Assembly: GCA_963675135.1 (NCBI GenBank)
Contig: OY776121.1
Location: 78,266,875 to 78,330,874, forward strand
DNA: 64,000 nt
Direction of reading: 5' to 3'
DNA from: Galeopsis tetrahit
Taxonomy: Eukaryota > Streptophyta > Magnoliopsida > Lamiales > Lamiaceae
A model generated the notes under the pieces. It did no database searches. It was not told the origin of the DNA and saw only the letters and a list, made by a program, of their open reading frames with translations. Every line of letters starts with the position of its first letter. The stretch's first letter is position 1. Below are positions 9,366-20,549 of the stretch, one piece after another. Position numbers and translations under genes: made by a program.

Positions 9366-12227
9366 CTAAGTCTCTGTAGTATTCCCCTCGCCAGCAGCAT
9401 CGTGCTCGCCGGCAACTTCCTCCTCGGCAGCAGCATTGAGCTCGCCGGCAACTTCCCCTTGGGTGGCAGCATCCTGCTCGTTTTGTTTAGCTGGGCGTTC
9501 TTTTGGAGGATCCGTGAAAAATACCGGAACACCCAAAAGCCTAGGGAACTGAAGTCCCAATTGCATTAGAGGAAGCAGAGGGAGTTCCGATTCCGGTTTA
9601 GGGTTTTCCTTCATAAGAAGGTCGTCCAAAAGTCCGCCGAGCGGAGTCACGTCCACCTCAGGATGAGCTTCCAATAATTTATGAATAAGCCCGTGGGCAG
9701 TGAGTGCCACAGTTATACTGGCCACACTCCCAGCGAGTTCAGTGATCTCATCTCGCTCATCCGTCAGGTCGAGCAGTTGCTGCCGAAGAGTGGCCAACTC
9801 TTCCTCATCATCTGCAGATTTGTTTGCAAAAATTCTTACCTCGTCCTCGGCAGTCTTGAGGCGAGCACGGAGACGTTTGATCTCTTGAAGATCTTCTTGA
9901 TCCTTTTTTCGAACCATCTCAAGTTGGGCCTCAGAATTGGCCAACTTTGCCTCAGCATCGGCCAGCTTGGTCTCGAGGTCGACCACTTTCTCCTCAGAGG
10001 CGACCAGCTGCCCTTCGACGACAGCTTTAGCCTTGGCCATTTGGGCAAGTTTCGCAGCCCTGTCCTCGCTGAGCTTGCGACCTTCAGCGATCTGGCTGGC
10101 GAGCTTCTCTATGGTGTAAGAGGCTCGGCTCAAATCAATGGCGACCAGGCGCGCATTTTCCATTGCATTGTGGTTGTTGACCTCTTCGATCAGTGTGGTC
10201 GTCAACGATCGAGGCAAGTGCTTCACCGCCCTCTGTGCGAACGGGTTCAAAGACTCTTTATCGATCGGATCCCGCGACCGATAGAAGCCGAGAAGGTTCT
10301 CATTGAAGGATTGGGCGATCGGATAATCGGCAACCCTATTAGAGAAGGAAAGAATTAGAAAAAAGGTACTTAAGAATTTTCTAGTCTTTTTGATAAGTAA
10401 ACTTACTTGGCAACCCTTGCGGCTTCCCAGCCGAGAAGTGTGTTATCTCCCGGAGCCCTCTCCCCGGCCGACGAGCTCGTTGCGGTCTCTCGCGATCGAG
10501 TGCTTCGGAGAGGAGGGGATACGACCTGAATGGGGGGAGGCGAGTCACCCCTCGGCGGAGGAGATCTCCTCGGCGAGATCCTCCTTCCGCCAATTGGCGC
10601 GGCCCTCTGCTCGGCAGCAGGTGGGCGAGAAGAACCCCCTCTGGTCGGTTTAGCAACCTTTTTGGGTGGAGCCCCCGAGCTCTCCGCTCCTTTCCTTTTC
10701 TTACCAGCGCCATCAACGATCTTGCGCTCGCGGAGCAGTCTTGCCTGTTGAAGCATCCTGTTCGACTTTATGCGATCGACTTCAACGGTGGGAGGAAGAT
10801 AGGTAACAACCCTCTGGGGAACCACTACTAAAAAGAAGAACGAGAAGTTAGTGTCTACAAAGAGTAAAAAAAAAAACTTAGAAATATTTTGATACCTGGA
10901 GGGAACTCTCGAGTGAAATGATGAGGAGGTACTCTGAGACCTGCTCGCTCACGCATACACTCCCTGTTCAGAAATCGGCAGGACCTCTCCAGGTAGCGAC
11001 GATTGAGAACGCAGCAAACGTGATATTGGAAGAGAGGAGTGAGACGGTGGTCGGCAGTCTTCTTGCGAGCAGTTTCACCTACAAAAGCGAGGAGTTATTC
11101 AGTATAGACAAGAACGAGCAGAAATTAAAAGACTTACCGCGAATTCGCTGATATTCAGTCTCGATGGGAATGCGATCAGAGGATCCATCCGGCCTCACGG
11201 GACTTTTCCAGTCCCCGGCTACCCACCACCAGTTCATTTTCCAATCTCTAATCTTGTTGGGAACCCCTTCAACCAATTTAAAATTATCACGGCCTCTTAC
11301 ATAATAATATCCATGGCCTACTTTCTCTCCGGTCTCGGCCGCCTGAAGAAGATAGTTAATCTCCTTCGGGCTAAGCCATGTGTTCCGACATCCATTCTCG
11401 GCCGCCACCAGGCCGAACAATGTAAGAATGCCGATCAGGTTCGACCAACCGTTCGGAAGAATTTGAGAAGGGGCTACCTTTAAAAAAACTAAGAAGTTTG
11501 AGATGTTGGGATGCAGGGGGAACCTCAGTCCTGCCTCCATCATGCCGATGTTGACGGCGACCATGCCTTCTGGCGGCTGGTCGGCCCTCTCATCCGGGCG
11601 AGGGACAAAAAAGCACACGTCGGCCGGCAGTTGATATTTCTTTCGGGAATTCTCTAGCTGCGCCGAGGAAACTTTGCTCGCATATTTGCTCGCCTCGTAT
11701 ATTGTTTGGAAAGCTTCTCGATGCGGGCGAGGAACCTCTCGAGGAGAGTTTTCGCTGAAATATTTATAATAGGCCTCCCTCGAGACCTCGTCGCCGTCCA
11801 AATTTTCCCTACCACTCAAGATATCCCTTATGCTCTCCGCATATTGAACGACCTCCTCAAAATCCTCGCGGAGACTCCTCATCAAGGTCTCCTCAACTTG
11901 GGCAGTTTCTATCTGTTCGCCCACCCCTCGATCCAAACCCTGATCGCGTAGATCAGAGTCAGTTTCGCTGCCACTCTCCTCGGCATCGCCCTCCTCGACG
12001 TCATTACCGGCATCATCCCTTTCAGATTCATCGAGCTCGTCGACGTCGACGACCACTGCCTTTCCTAGGTTGCGGACATTAACATTTATAGGGTCAGGGG
12101 AGTGAATCCTAGAGTCCGAAGAGGATGCCCTCTCCATCAAGGTTGAGGCTAGTCGATCAGCCTCGCCGGAGCCTGCGGCACCACCGTCCAACGGCGGCGG
12201 ACCACCACCGGAACCACCGACCTCCAT
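9366..12227 (-). CDS. Spliced antisense gene of element 1: putative gypsy-type transposon domain plus coiled coil, 886 aa
   Basis: Four exons on the minus strand, joined by canonical GT-AG introns in compatible phase: 12227-11138, 11078-10896, 10824-10407 and 10335-9366. Introns are 59, 71 and 71 nt. The coding total of 2661 nt is 887 codons including the stop, with no internal stop. Exon 1 encodes an acidic Gly/Ser-rich N-terminus and a globular region (about residues 195-350: LRFPLHPNISNFLVFLKVAP, WWWVAGDW) that resembles the putative gypsy-type transposon family (Pfam Transposase_28). Exon 3 is basic and Pro/Ser rich. Exon 4 has a long heptad-rich coiled coil and an acidic Ala/Glu-rich tail. 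It runs antisense to gag-pol and converges on it. A TATA box lies upstream at 12413-12420. Function unknown. An alternative acceptor 3 nt upstream at exon 3 also keeps the frame. Confidence 0.82.
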
Positions 12228-12412
12228 TTTTTCTTAAGAAATGGGGGAGGAAAAAGTTTTAAAAGAAAGAAATGTAGGTTTTTTACCTTATTGACGATCG
12301 GAAACCACCACAAAACACGCCGGAAAAGCTTGAAGATTGAAGCTTGGACAAAAGCTTGAAGAAACTCGAAAGTTTGCAGAAGGTAAAAGTGTTTTTGTGA
12401 GAAAGGAAGTCG

Positions 12413-12420
12413 TATTTATA
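12413..12420 (-). promoter_or_regulatory. TATA box for the antisense gene of element 1
   Basis: On the minus strand the sequence reads CTATAAATAC, about 190 nt upstream of the ATG at 12227, leaving room for a start site near 12385 and a 5' UTR of roughly 160 nt. Confidence 0.55.
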
Positions 12421-12785
12421 GGCGAAATTTATGCAGGGACCTAAGTGCAAAAAACGGGGTAAAATCCGTAATTTTACCAAAAATTTGGGGCCATTTCCGA
12501 AATCGAGTTCGGAGAGTGGCCCTCACGCGCGACCTTTGAGGTCGGCACGCGCCCCACGCGCGCATTTCAAATTTCGAGCGCCGACCACGCGCCTGACACA
12601 TGTCACATCAGTCATCATTAAAGGCGCTTCGAAAGGCGTGCTCGGCGTAGGAAACGAGGCGACCGCCTCCAGTTTACGTCATCAAGATCTCAAATTTGAT
12701 TGTGTTGTCGAGAACGATTTTCACCATCTGAGAAGATGATCACTCTGCTCGCCTTACCATTCTACGAATACGAAGAAAGGCGACC

Positions 12786-12795
12786 AGGGGGCAAA
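12786..12795 (+). other. Polypurine tract of element 1
   Basis: AGGGGGCAAA directly abuts the 3' LTR, the expected plus-strand primer site. Confidence 0.85.
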
Positions 12796-13520
12796 TGTTA
12801 TACCTAGTCAAAGAGGTCAATCTTTGACAAGTCAATCCTAGTCACCATCTTACGTGGCGAGGACCAGTCAACAAAGTCGTGCGACGACTAGTCAACAAGA
12901 CCAAGAAAATGTAATATATTTAATGTATTTAATATATTTAAGTGCTCGTCCAAAGATGTTGGCGAGCACTTGTCTTAGTTAGCTGCTCGCCCAAATGTGT
13001 GGCGAGCACATGCCTATTCTTAGTGAGAAGTTTAAGTATTGAAGTCTTGGGAGACAGCATGGAGCGTGGCGACCACACTCCTCGAAGGTCCTCCGGCGAC
13101 CACCACGGTCCAACTCCTCGGCATCTAGGCGAGGACGAGCACCTAAGGCGGTTTAGCATTAAATGCACCATCAAATCACCTTTTCGGGCAGAATGAAGGT
13201 CCAATCTGGAGGCTCCACGTGTAAAGGGCGGGCAGCCCCTAAAAAACAGTATATAATGCCCATATGGGCTCATTTGTAAGACAAGTTTCATTCATTCCTA
13301 AAAATCACTCCCAACCCAAGCAATAAACACTCTCAAGCTTGAAAGGCTTTAGCTTCTCCAAGAAGCTACTTTTGGTGTCCTTCTTTGTTCTTCCTTAGAT
13401 CATCAAGATCATCATATAAATACTCCCTAAACGCGTAATAACCCCCGTTTAATTATATATGTTTGTATTGTACTAAAAACAGTCCACATCCGAGTCAACC
13501 CGATTAAAGTGCATACAACA
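12796..13520 (+). repeat. 3' LTR of element 1
   Basis: 725 bp, differing from the 5' LTR at 7 positions and followed by the TSD TACAT at 13521-13525. Confidence 0.95.
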
Positions 13521-13600
13521 TACATGAATTTCTTCTTGTATGAAGAGCGATTGACGATCGCCATCTTAAGCAATGGATGACAGGGAGGACGAGCGGCGGA
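13521..13600 (+). pseudogene. PP2C pseudogene, right part
   Basis: Directly after the retrotransposon, and in the frame continuing from 1502, the sequence reads RVHEFLLV, a stop, then RAIDDRHLKQW. This matches the PP2C block that follows the CC-containing loop (xVSRxIGDxxLKxW). The usual Gly of the IGD motif is Asp here, and a TGA replaces a residue before it. Homology stops near 13600 where a GC-rich repeat begins. Confidence 0.72.
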
Positions 13601-14240
13601 GGCTGAAAGAAAGGGAGGACAAAGCGTCGCTTATTGGGGTGTGGCGGCGCCGGCGCGATGGAGGAGGAGGAGTCGGCGCCGTGCGATGCGATGGAGGAGG
13701 AGGAGGAGGCGGCGCACGATGGAGAAGGAGGCGGCGGCGCCGCGCGATGGAAGAAGAGGAGTAGGAGGCGGCGCTGTTGGGTGAGGCGGCGAGCTGGCGG
13801 CGCTGGACGAAGGCGGCAGGTGGTGATATGTGGCGTGGAGAATGGAGAAGAAGATGAATGGTGTGGGGAAGAAGGAATTTGTGAAAATTAGGGTTTAAAT
13901 GTAAAAATTAGGGTTTTGGGGAGTGTATTTATCCTATACAATTTAAAGAGATAAGGGTATAATAGGTAATTTAGGGGGAGTGCATCTATTTTACATGTGT
14001 TTTGAGGGGAGTGCGTGTATCGGGGAGAGTGCATTAAACAAAGCTGGAGGGGTATATACCCCAACCCTCGTAGTTAGGGGGGGCTTGAATTTTTCTAATA
14101 AACAAAGGGTCTGATTATATGCACCTCCATTCAGTTTTATAACACCCCTTAATTTAATAATATAATAATTATGTGAAAACTTAAAAATACTATTTCCGTA
14201 AAAGGTATTCCCTCCCTTTCAGAAATATTTTTATAGGTAT
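13601..14240. other. GC-rich triplet repeat followed by featureless DNA
   Basis: From 13620 to about 13810 the sequence is rich in GGAGGAGG/GGCGGCG triplets and the phrase GCGATGGA recurs, so several frames stay open. They encode only Arg/Gly/Glu-rich low complexity and are not accepted as genes. 13880-14240 shows nothing recognisable apart from ordinary AT-rich DNA. Confidence 0.5.
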
Positions 14241-14254
14241 CTTCGCATAAGAGG

Positions 14255-16745
14255 ATGATATGAATATTGAACAATTGGCAACTCATCTTCGCATAGAGGA
14301 GGGTATCCGTATGCAAGATGGACAAAAGGATTCTAGCAATCCTAATACATCCACTGTCAATATGGTGGAGGACAGCAAGTCCAAAAAGAGGCTAAAAAAT
14401 TCCAGCAAGGGAAAAAAGGGCAAGAAGCCTAAAGGTGATGAAAATGAAAATGAAAATGCGGGTTGTTGGGAATGTGGCAAGCCTGGACATTTCAAGAGGG
14501 ACTACACTATTTGGAAAAGAAAAGTAGCCAAAAAGAATGGTCAGCAAGGTCGTGGCGAGACTAACCAAGGCCAATCCAAGAATGGTCAACAAGGCCGTGG
14601 CGAGTTAAGCCAAGGCCAATCCAAAGAAGGTAATTGTACACAAATTACAAATAATTCTTGTATGAATTCTGTGAATATGATTTCTGAAATTTTTTGTGTA
14701 CAGGATGATTTATCATGGTGGATCGATTCAGGAGCGTCAAGGCACGTATGTAAAGATCGTAATTTATTCAAGACCCTCAAGGAGGTTGAAAATGGAGAAG
14801 TTCTTTACATGGGAAATGATTCTATGGCTAAAGTCCTAGGTGTAGGACAAGTAGAATTATTGTTTAGTTCTGGAAAACCTCTTATTTTAAGAGATGTATT
14901 GTACGCCCCAGAACTTAGAAAAAATTTAGTGTCTGGTGCTATGTTGAGTCGATTAGGCTTCAAAATGGTGTTCGAAGCCGATAAATTCATATTATCTAAG
15001 GGTGGTGTATTTGTTGGATTAGGTTATCTATGTAATAGCATGTTCAAACTAAGTATTGTAAATGGTGTGAATGATTCAGTTTATGTTATTAATCATGATT
15101 CTTCTCTATGGCATTTTCGACTTGGACATGTTAATTATAAGAAATTATATAGCATGTCTAAATTAAATTTGATTCCTCCATTTGATTTAAATATAGAGAA
15201 GTGTAGAACATGCATGTTAACAAAGATAACAAGAAGTCCCTTTCCTAGTGTGGAAAGGACTTCATCATTGCTTGAATTGGTGCACAGTGACTTATGTGAT
15301 TTTCATAACACTCCTTCCTTAGGAAATAAAAAGTATATAGTAACATTTATTGATGATCATTCACGATATTGTTATGTATATTTATTGTTTTCTAAGGATG
15401 AGGCCCTTAATAAGTTTAAGATTTATAAAAATGAAGTGGAGTTGCAAATAAGTGTTAAAGTTAAAAAGTTAAGGACCGATAAAGGTGGCGAATATTATGA
15501 TCCAAGTTATTTCCAATCTATGGGCATAATACATGAAACAACCGCAGCTTACACACCACAACAAAATGGTATAGCGGAAAGAAAGAATAGGACACTTCAA
15601 GAAATGGTTAATTCCATGTTGTCCTATTCGGGTCTAAGTGATGGCTTTAGGGGAGAAGCTGTGTTAACAGCATGTTATCTTTTAAACCGAGTTCCTACAA
15701 AACGGAATGAGGTAACCCCATATGAACTATGGTACAAAAGAAAACCAAACTTGAATTATTTTAAGGTTTGGGGTTGTAGGGCAATTGTTAAAGTCCCAGA
15801 GCCTAAGCGAAAGAAATTGGGTGAAAGAGGAATTGAATGCATTTTCATAGGTTATGCTGAACATAGCAAAGCCTATAGGTTTTATGTAATTGAACAAAAT
15901 GATTATGTGTCGATTCATTCGATCATGGAGTCTAGAGATGCAATCTTTGATGAGAAGAGATTTTCTTCAATTCCAAGGCCTAAGGATTTACCTCCAAGTA
16001 CCAATATTCAAGATGTTGATCAAAGTTTAGACGATCATACTCATGATGAGAATAAAACATCTTCATCACAAATTAGAAGAAGTAAGAGGGCAAGAAAAAA
16101 TAAGTCTTTAGGCCCAGATTTTCATGTATATTTAATTGAAGGAACGAGGGACTATGTGATGACAAAATTTCCATATTGTTACAATGTGGAAGGAGATCCT
16201 TTAACCTTTCAAGAGGCTATGATGTCTCAAGATGTCGCATTTTGGAAAGAGGCCATTAATGATGAAATGGAATCCATCATGGGAAATAACACTTGGATTT
16301 TAGTTGATCCACCTCCTATGTATAAACCAATTGGTTGTAAATGGATTTTCAAGAAGAAAATGAAAGTCGATGGAACTATTGATAAGTTCAAAGCCCGTTT
16401 AGTGGCACAAGGCTTTACACAAAAGTCAGGAATCGACTACTTTGATACATATGCACCAGTAGCTAGGATCTCTACTATAAGGTTATTGATAGCACTTGCG
16501 GCTATTCATAAACTTATGATCCATCAAATGGATGTCAAGACAGCGTTCTTGAATGGAGAACTAGAAGAAGAAGTATATATGAAACAACCAGAAGGGTTTG
16601 TGATGAAAGGTCAAGAACAAAAAGTTTGCAAATTAATTAAATCTTTGTACGGGCTGAAACAAGCACCAAAGCAATGGCATCAAAAGTTTGATAATATTGT
16701 GTTGTCAAATGGATTTAAATTGAATAATGCCGAAAAGTGTGTATT
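14255..16745 (+). mobile_element. Ty1/copia retrotransposon fragment without LTRs
   Basis: The domain order protease, integrase, reverse transcriptase is diagnostic of copia. The segment starts inside gag and stops inside reverse transcriptase, before the YVDD block and RNase H. No LTR, PBS or polypurine tract was found on either side within this window. Confidence 0.9.
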
Positions 16746-16875
16746 CACGCCTAGAAGATTATATCACCAAGTCTCAGTATTGTTGTTATTCTTGTTTCCC
16801 TTGTTCAGCAATTTACTTAACAATCTAATAATGAGTGGAGTTTTGAGGGGTAATTTTGTAAAATTTTATGTATAA
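14260..16875 (+). CDS. Truncated copia Gag-Pol, 871 aa open frame
   Basis: Uninterrupted frame: Gag C-terminus with zinc knuckle CWECGKPGHFKRDY (about residue 68; the usual final Cys is Tyr), protease WWIDSGASRHVC (about 151), integrase zinc finger H-x4-H...C-x2-C (about 286-318), catalytic core with HSDL, TDKGGEYYD and PQQNGIAERKNR (about 338-450), and reverse transcriptase (about 660-840) with FKARLVAQGFTQ and MDVKTAFLNGELEEEVYM. It breaks off after GFKLNNAEKCVF. The last ~35 codons are unrelated hydrophobic sequence read through to a chance stop. The knuckle change and missing 3' half of RT make it inactive, yet no internal stop has accumulated. The ATG at 14260 is simply the first in frame; the true gag start is missing. 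Confidence 0.88.
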   Translation: MNIEQLATHLRIEEGIRMQDGQKDSSNPNTSTVNMVEDSKSKKRLKNSSKGKKGKKPKGDENENENAGCWECGKPGHFKRDYTIWKRKVAKKNGQQGRGETNQGQSKNGQQGRGELSQGQSKEGNCTQITNNSCMNSVNMISEIFCVQDDLSWWIDSGASRHVCKDRNLFKTLKEVENGEVLYMGNDSMAKVLGVGQVELLFSSGKPLILRDVLYAPELRKNLVSGAMLSRLGFKMVFEADKFILSKGGVFVGLGYLCNSMFKLSIVNGVNDSVYVINHDSSLWHFRLGHVNYKKLYSMSKLNLIPPFDLNIEKCRTCMLTKITRSPFPSVERTSSLLELVHSDLCDFHNTPSLGNKKYIVTFIDDHSRYCYVYLLFSKDEALNKFKIYKNEVELQISVKVKKLRTDKGGEYYDPSYFQSMGIIHETTAAYTPQQNGIAERKNRTLQEMVNSMLSYSGLSDGFRGEAVLTACYLLNRVPTKRNEVTPYELWYKRKPNLNYFKVWGCRAIVKVPEPKRKKLGERGIECIFIGYAEHSKAYRFYVIEQNDYVSIHSIMESRDAIFDEKRFSSIPRPKDLPPSTNIQDVDQSLDDHTHDENKTSSSQIRRSKRARKNKSLGPDFHVYLIEGTRDYVMTKFPYCYNVEGDPLTFQEAMMSQDVAFWKEAINDEMESIMGNNTWILVDPPPMYKPIGCKWIFKKKMKVDGTIDKFKARLVAQGFTQKSGIDYFDTYAPVARISTIRLLIALAAIHKLMIHQMDVKTAFLNGELEEEVYMKQPEGFVMKGQEQKVCKLIKSLYGLKQAPKQWHQKFDNIVLSNGFKLNNAEKCVFTPRRLYHQVSVLLLFLFPLFSNLLNNLIMSGVLRGNFVKFYV

Positions 16876-17430
16876 AATAAATAAATGAGTTGACTTTTGT
16901 ATATGTATAGAGAAAAAGTAAAAAAACCCTAAACCTAAACCTATGATAGGCCGCCTTGGATCGGGATGGGACGCCGGCGACTACGAGTGGATGGGGGACG
17001 AAAGTCGTGGGTGTAGGTGGCGGCCGGTGTCTTGGATCGAGGTGGGACGACAAGTGAGTGGGTGGGTGGAGGGGTGGTGGGTGGGCAACAACAGATGGGG
17101 AAGGGGAAGGAGAAAAGGAAGAGGAAGCTAAGGAAAAAGATGAGAAATTAGGATTTTTGGGGTGGGGTGTGTTTAGTAAATATTTTTTAAGACAAAAAAA
17201 GGTACTCCGTATTTAAGATAATCGGAGGGATGCATCTATCCTTCGACAATTTTCATAAAAGACGACAACTTTTGATCAATATTTAACATTTTTAAAGACG
17301 TCTTTTTCATTAATAATTTTTTAAAATTTTTATTATTGCAAGATAGGTAAATTAATAAATACTCCCTCCTATTTATTGTAAATGTCGTTTTGACTTTACA
17401 CTCTATTTTCAATTTAAATGTTGTTTTGCA
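16876..17430. other. Intergenic DNA with a one-ended Stowaway-like terminus
   Basis: 16900-17160 is G-rich with no coding similarity. Near 17360 the phrase ATACTCCCTCCTATTTATTG looks like a Stowaway (Tc1/mariner MITE) left end, but no matching right end was found. Confidence 0.35.
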
Positions 17431-17487
17431 TTTTTCAATGTCAATTAAATACGTTTCTTCTCAATTTACCCTTACACTCAATAATAA

Positions 17488-17850
17488 TTACACTGCAAAA
17501 ACGCACATTTTACCGACAGAAAGTTATCGACATAATCGATTTCGTCAGCCTTATCGACGAAACCTCAAAATTTGCAAAGTCAATTGAATTCCCGATGGAT
17601 TTCGACTTCCATCGACAGTTACCGACGGATCTTAGGTTGAAGGTTAAACGGTGCCATTTTCGGCACGATTGCCGACGGAAGGTTCCGTCGGTAGTTCAAA
17701 TATCAGTTATCGACGTAAATTTTCGTCGGTATTTAATCTGTTTTAATTGAACTGCCTCATAAGCCCCTAAAAAGACGTGTACCATAAATATATATATGTA
17801 TTACCAACGAAAATTTCCGTCGGTAATTCAATTTTTTTTAAATATAATTT
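17488..17850. mobile_element. CACTA-like fragment with CCGACGG-type subterminal repeats
   Basis: After CACTGCAAAAACGC, a CACTA-type end, the phrases ACCGACGGA, CCGTCGGTA and related forms recur in both orientations up to about 17835. Such short inverted motifs are typical subterminal repeats. No opposite end or TSD was identified, so this is probably one end of a decayed element. Confidence 0.4.
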
Positions 17851-17899
17851 GTCGATTGCAAATTGTTTTGAAAGAAAAAAAATCACTTTTATTACGTGA

Positions 17900-18850
17900 A
17901 TTCTAATGCGAAGAGGTTTTGGCGAGTTGATTTACGGGCATTGTGAGCATTCCCTCCGGTCATCTCCTTCGACTTTCTGTCATTTCAAAAATACGTTTTG
18001 TAAATTATTAATTAATTTTAAGTTATTGTAATATAAATTGCATGTTAGTTATAGATTAATATAATTGCATGTAGTTGATAAATATATATAGTTAGTTGAT
18101 ATGATATGTGGATTAATGTATTATTGGTTAATTGTGATTAATTGTTAGTGTTATAATGTACTCCATTTCAATCGCGTTTATGTTTATTATAAAATATTTA
18201 TAGTAGAAATTCCACAAAATGTATAGAGTATCACATCATAACAAAATAAAAATAGAAAGTTATAATTGATGGAGTTAGAAAATACTTTCATCATTGCACT
18301 ATTTGAGAAATTTATAGCTATTCATCTTGTTTTGAAGAACACTTTTGAAAATGTTTGTTCGATCGTGATAATAGTAACAAGAGGTGTCAAAACAAGGTAA
18401 ATCAATTTCGTAATCAGAACATACAATTGTGCCTTATTTGCCTTGACTAACTTTTGAGTTAATTTAAAAATAGTTAATAAATTCAATCACAAACCAACCG
18501 CCCACCTCTTCTTCCCTCCCTTTACTTATCCTTACCCTTCCTCTACAGCCCAAAAATATGTAGATCGGCTGTCACCGTAGCCTCCGGATCTGGTTGCCGC
18601 TCCCTTTTTCGTCAATTGTCGCCGCTCCTTTGCCACGTTCTAGCCGCAATCGTCGGATCTACGGGATCGCCAATAACTGGGCGAAAAATTAACATGTTTG
18701 TCGTTCGAGATGATCGGGTTTAATAGTTTAATTTCTCATTCTTGGTTGGGATCGACGGGTCTTTCCACCCTGACGGCGCTAGCGACCCGTTGATCCCGTT
18801 TATTTTTCTATTTTTTTTTTTACTTTAGTCTACTTTTATCTGTTTGCTGA
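17900..18850. other. Intergenic DNA, nothing recognised
   Basis: AT-rich sequence with a short GC-richer stretch at about 18555-18690. No start, splice or domain pattern that I can support. Confidence 0.45.
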
Positions 18851-18879
18851 CTACTGTAGTTTTATCTTTCCTGCTTTTT

Positions 18880-19029
18880 TTTTTTTTTTTTTTTTGCCTT
18901 TGCTTCTTGGCCCCGTTGTGGGATCTGCCTTGGCCCCGTTGTTTGATAGGCCTTAGGTTTTGGGTTCGAGTCATGGGGAGGGGAAAAAGGGATGGGTATT
19001 TAACTTCCATAAAAAAAAAAAAAAAAAAA
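18880..19029 (+). other. Possible SINE-like fragment with A-tail
   Basis: A Pol III box-B-like motif GGTTCGAGTC at 18963-18972 is followed 37 bp later by an A-tail (about 19010-19029). Upstream lies TTGGCCCCGTTGTGGGATCTGCC, which recurs at 19329 and 51103. No clear box A or TSD was found, so this is weak. Confidence 0.25.
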
Positions 19030-19460
19030 CCAAAAGTAAACATACCCTTAGAAGTTATATTTAATATTGAAATGTAATATTTAATTAAAAAAGTAAAATT
19101 ATAAATTAAATAAATAATGAATAAATATAATTTGATGGTGGAACCATAATTATTTTTGTGGAATGAAGCATTGGTGAGGAAGGAGTATTTTAAAGGAAGG
19201 GGTATGAAATTTTTGAGGTGGCACACATGTGGCATATACGTGACAAATTCATACCTCCAAATTCATTTCTTGCATTGGACATGCTCTAAATATATATCAT
19301 ACTTTACTAATTTTTGCTTTTGCTTTTTGGCCCCGTTGTGGGATCTGCCTTGGCCCCGTTGTAGGATCTTAAAATTTGGTGGATCTTTGTTCTTTTTTGT
19401 CCCTTTTTTTTTATATGAGATCACCTTAGTGTGAGGTTGGCTCGATTTGTGAATGGTGAC

Positions 19461-20549
19461 TGTAAACACAAATTCGTGAATTAAATATAAAAACGCGAAA
19501 ATGGTAAACGATTTTATTTAATTTCGGATTAAAACCGAGTATTTGCGGGTTACAATCTCAAATTTTTCCTCTGATTCTCTCTTCTTGAACTTCACTTGGA
19601 TTTCTTGAGCTTTTGGAGCTGGATCCGCAGCCGAATCCTTTCCGATCTTGTATTTGGGGCTTTTATAACGTTAATCCAAAGGTTTAGCACCGTATTTTGG
19701 ATTAACCGCCGAATTTAGGGACTTTTTGGATGAACGTCGTTGAAGATCGTTCTTGAATTTGGGACTTTTTAACGTTAATCCAAAGGCTTGACGCCGTATT
19801 TTGGATTAAACGTTGATTTTCGGGACTTTTCGGGACTTTTCCGTTGAAGATCCACGAAGAACTTTGAAGAAACGTCGAATCGAAGAGGCTTAGCACCTTG
19901 ATCTCCACTCGAACACTGTTTCTTGCTGCTTTTCCCCAAGAACGCCTTGAAGAAACGCCGAATCGAAGAGGCTTGGCACCTTGATCTCCACTCGAACACT
20001 GTTTCTTACCGCTTTGCACGAAGAACGCCTTTGAAGATCCTCCCCTTGCTGAAGAACACTCTAAAATCTCTGCAGAGAATTTTAGAGCCTTGAATGCTTC
20101 TGATTTCTTGATGATCAAAATGAATGAAATGAGGCCTCTATTTATAGGTGTAGGCCTGGAGATTTTTGTGCAAGTAGTTAGGATTTCGAATTACTTGGGC
20201 TCAATTTGATTTGGGCTAAGAATACCCTATTTGGGCTCAATTTGATTTGGGCTCAATTTGATTTGTTGGACTTTAGAGGCCCATCTTCATTTATGGGACT
20301 TTAGAGGCCCGTCTTGTTTTATTGGACTTTAGAGGTCCGTCTTATTTATTGGGCTTCGAAGATCCATTTTAACTCATTGATTTTTCAAGGCCCAAATTAA
20401 TTGGAGGGAACAATTAAATATTAATTAATTATATCTTTATTTTAGGAATTAAATTTATTCCAACAAATAAATAATAAATTTAATTAATGTTTAACCCGTA
20501 ATTTCCACGCATCGCAATTTAATTCGTAATTGAATTTTCCTCGTCTACA
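19461..20549 (-). repeat. LTR of element 2 (3' LTR relative to gag-pol)
   Basis: Begins TGTAAACAC and ends GTCTACA. On the minus strand it is preceded by the purine tract CGAGGGGGCAATT (20550-20562). It contains short internal repeats of GGGCTCAATTTGATTT and of GGACTTTAGAGG at about 20200-20345. Confidence 0.93.

Larger units (their letters stand above)
1508..13520 (+). mobile_element. Tat-lineage Ty3/gypsy LTR retrotransposon (element 1), complete, 12,013 bp
   Basis: Two 725-bp LTRs (TG...CA) flank a PBS, gag-pol, a tandem array, a convergent antisense gene and a polypurine tract. A 5-bp target duplication TACAT lies at 1503-1507 and 13521-13525. The LTRs differ at 7 of 725 positions (about 1%), so the insertion is recent. 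Assignment to the Tat (Retand/Ogre-like) lineage rests on the dual RNase H (gypsy-type followed by archaeal-type), the C-x2-H-x4-H-x4-C gag zinc motif, no chromodomain after integrase, and a long 3' region holding an antisense gene. The target was a PP2C pseudogene. Gag-pol carries a frameshift, so autonomy is doubtful. Confidence 0.95.

Noticed and set aside
13573..13891. Two Arg/Gly/Glu-rich frames
   Set aside because: Triplet-repeat low complexity with no recognisable protein features.
18825..19235. Minus-strand 136-aa frame
   Set aside because: Composed of poly-Lys/Phe tracts from A/T runs across a duplication border; no coding evidence.
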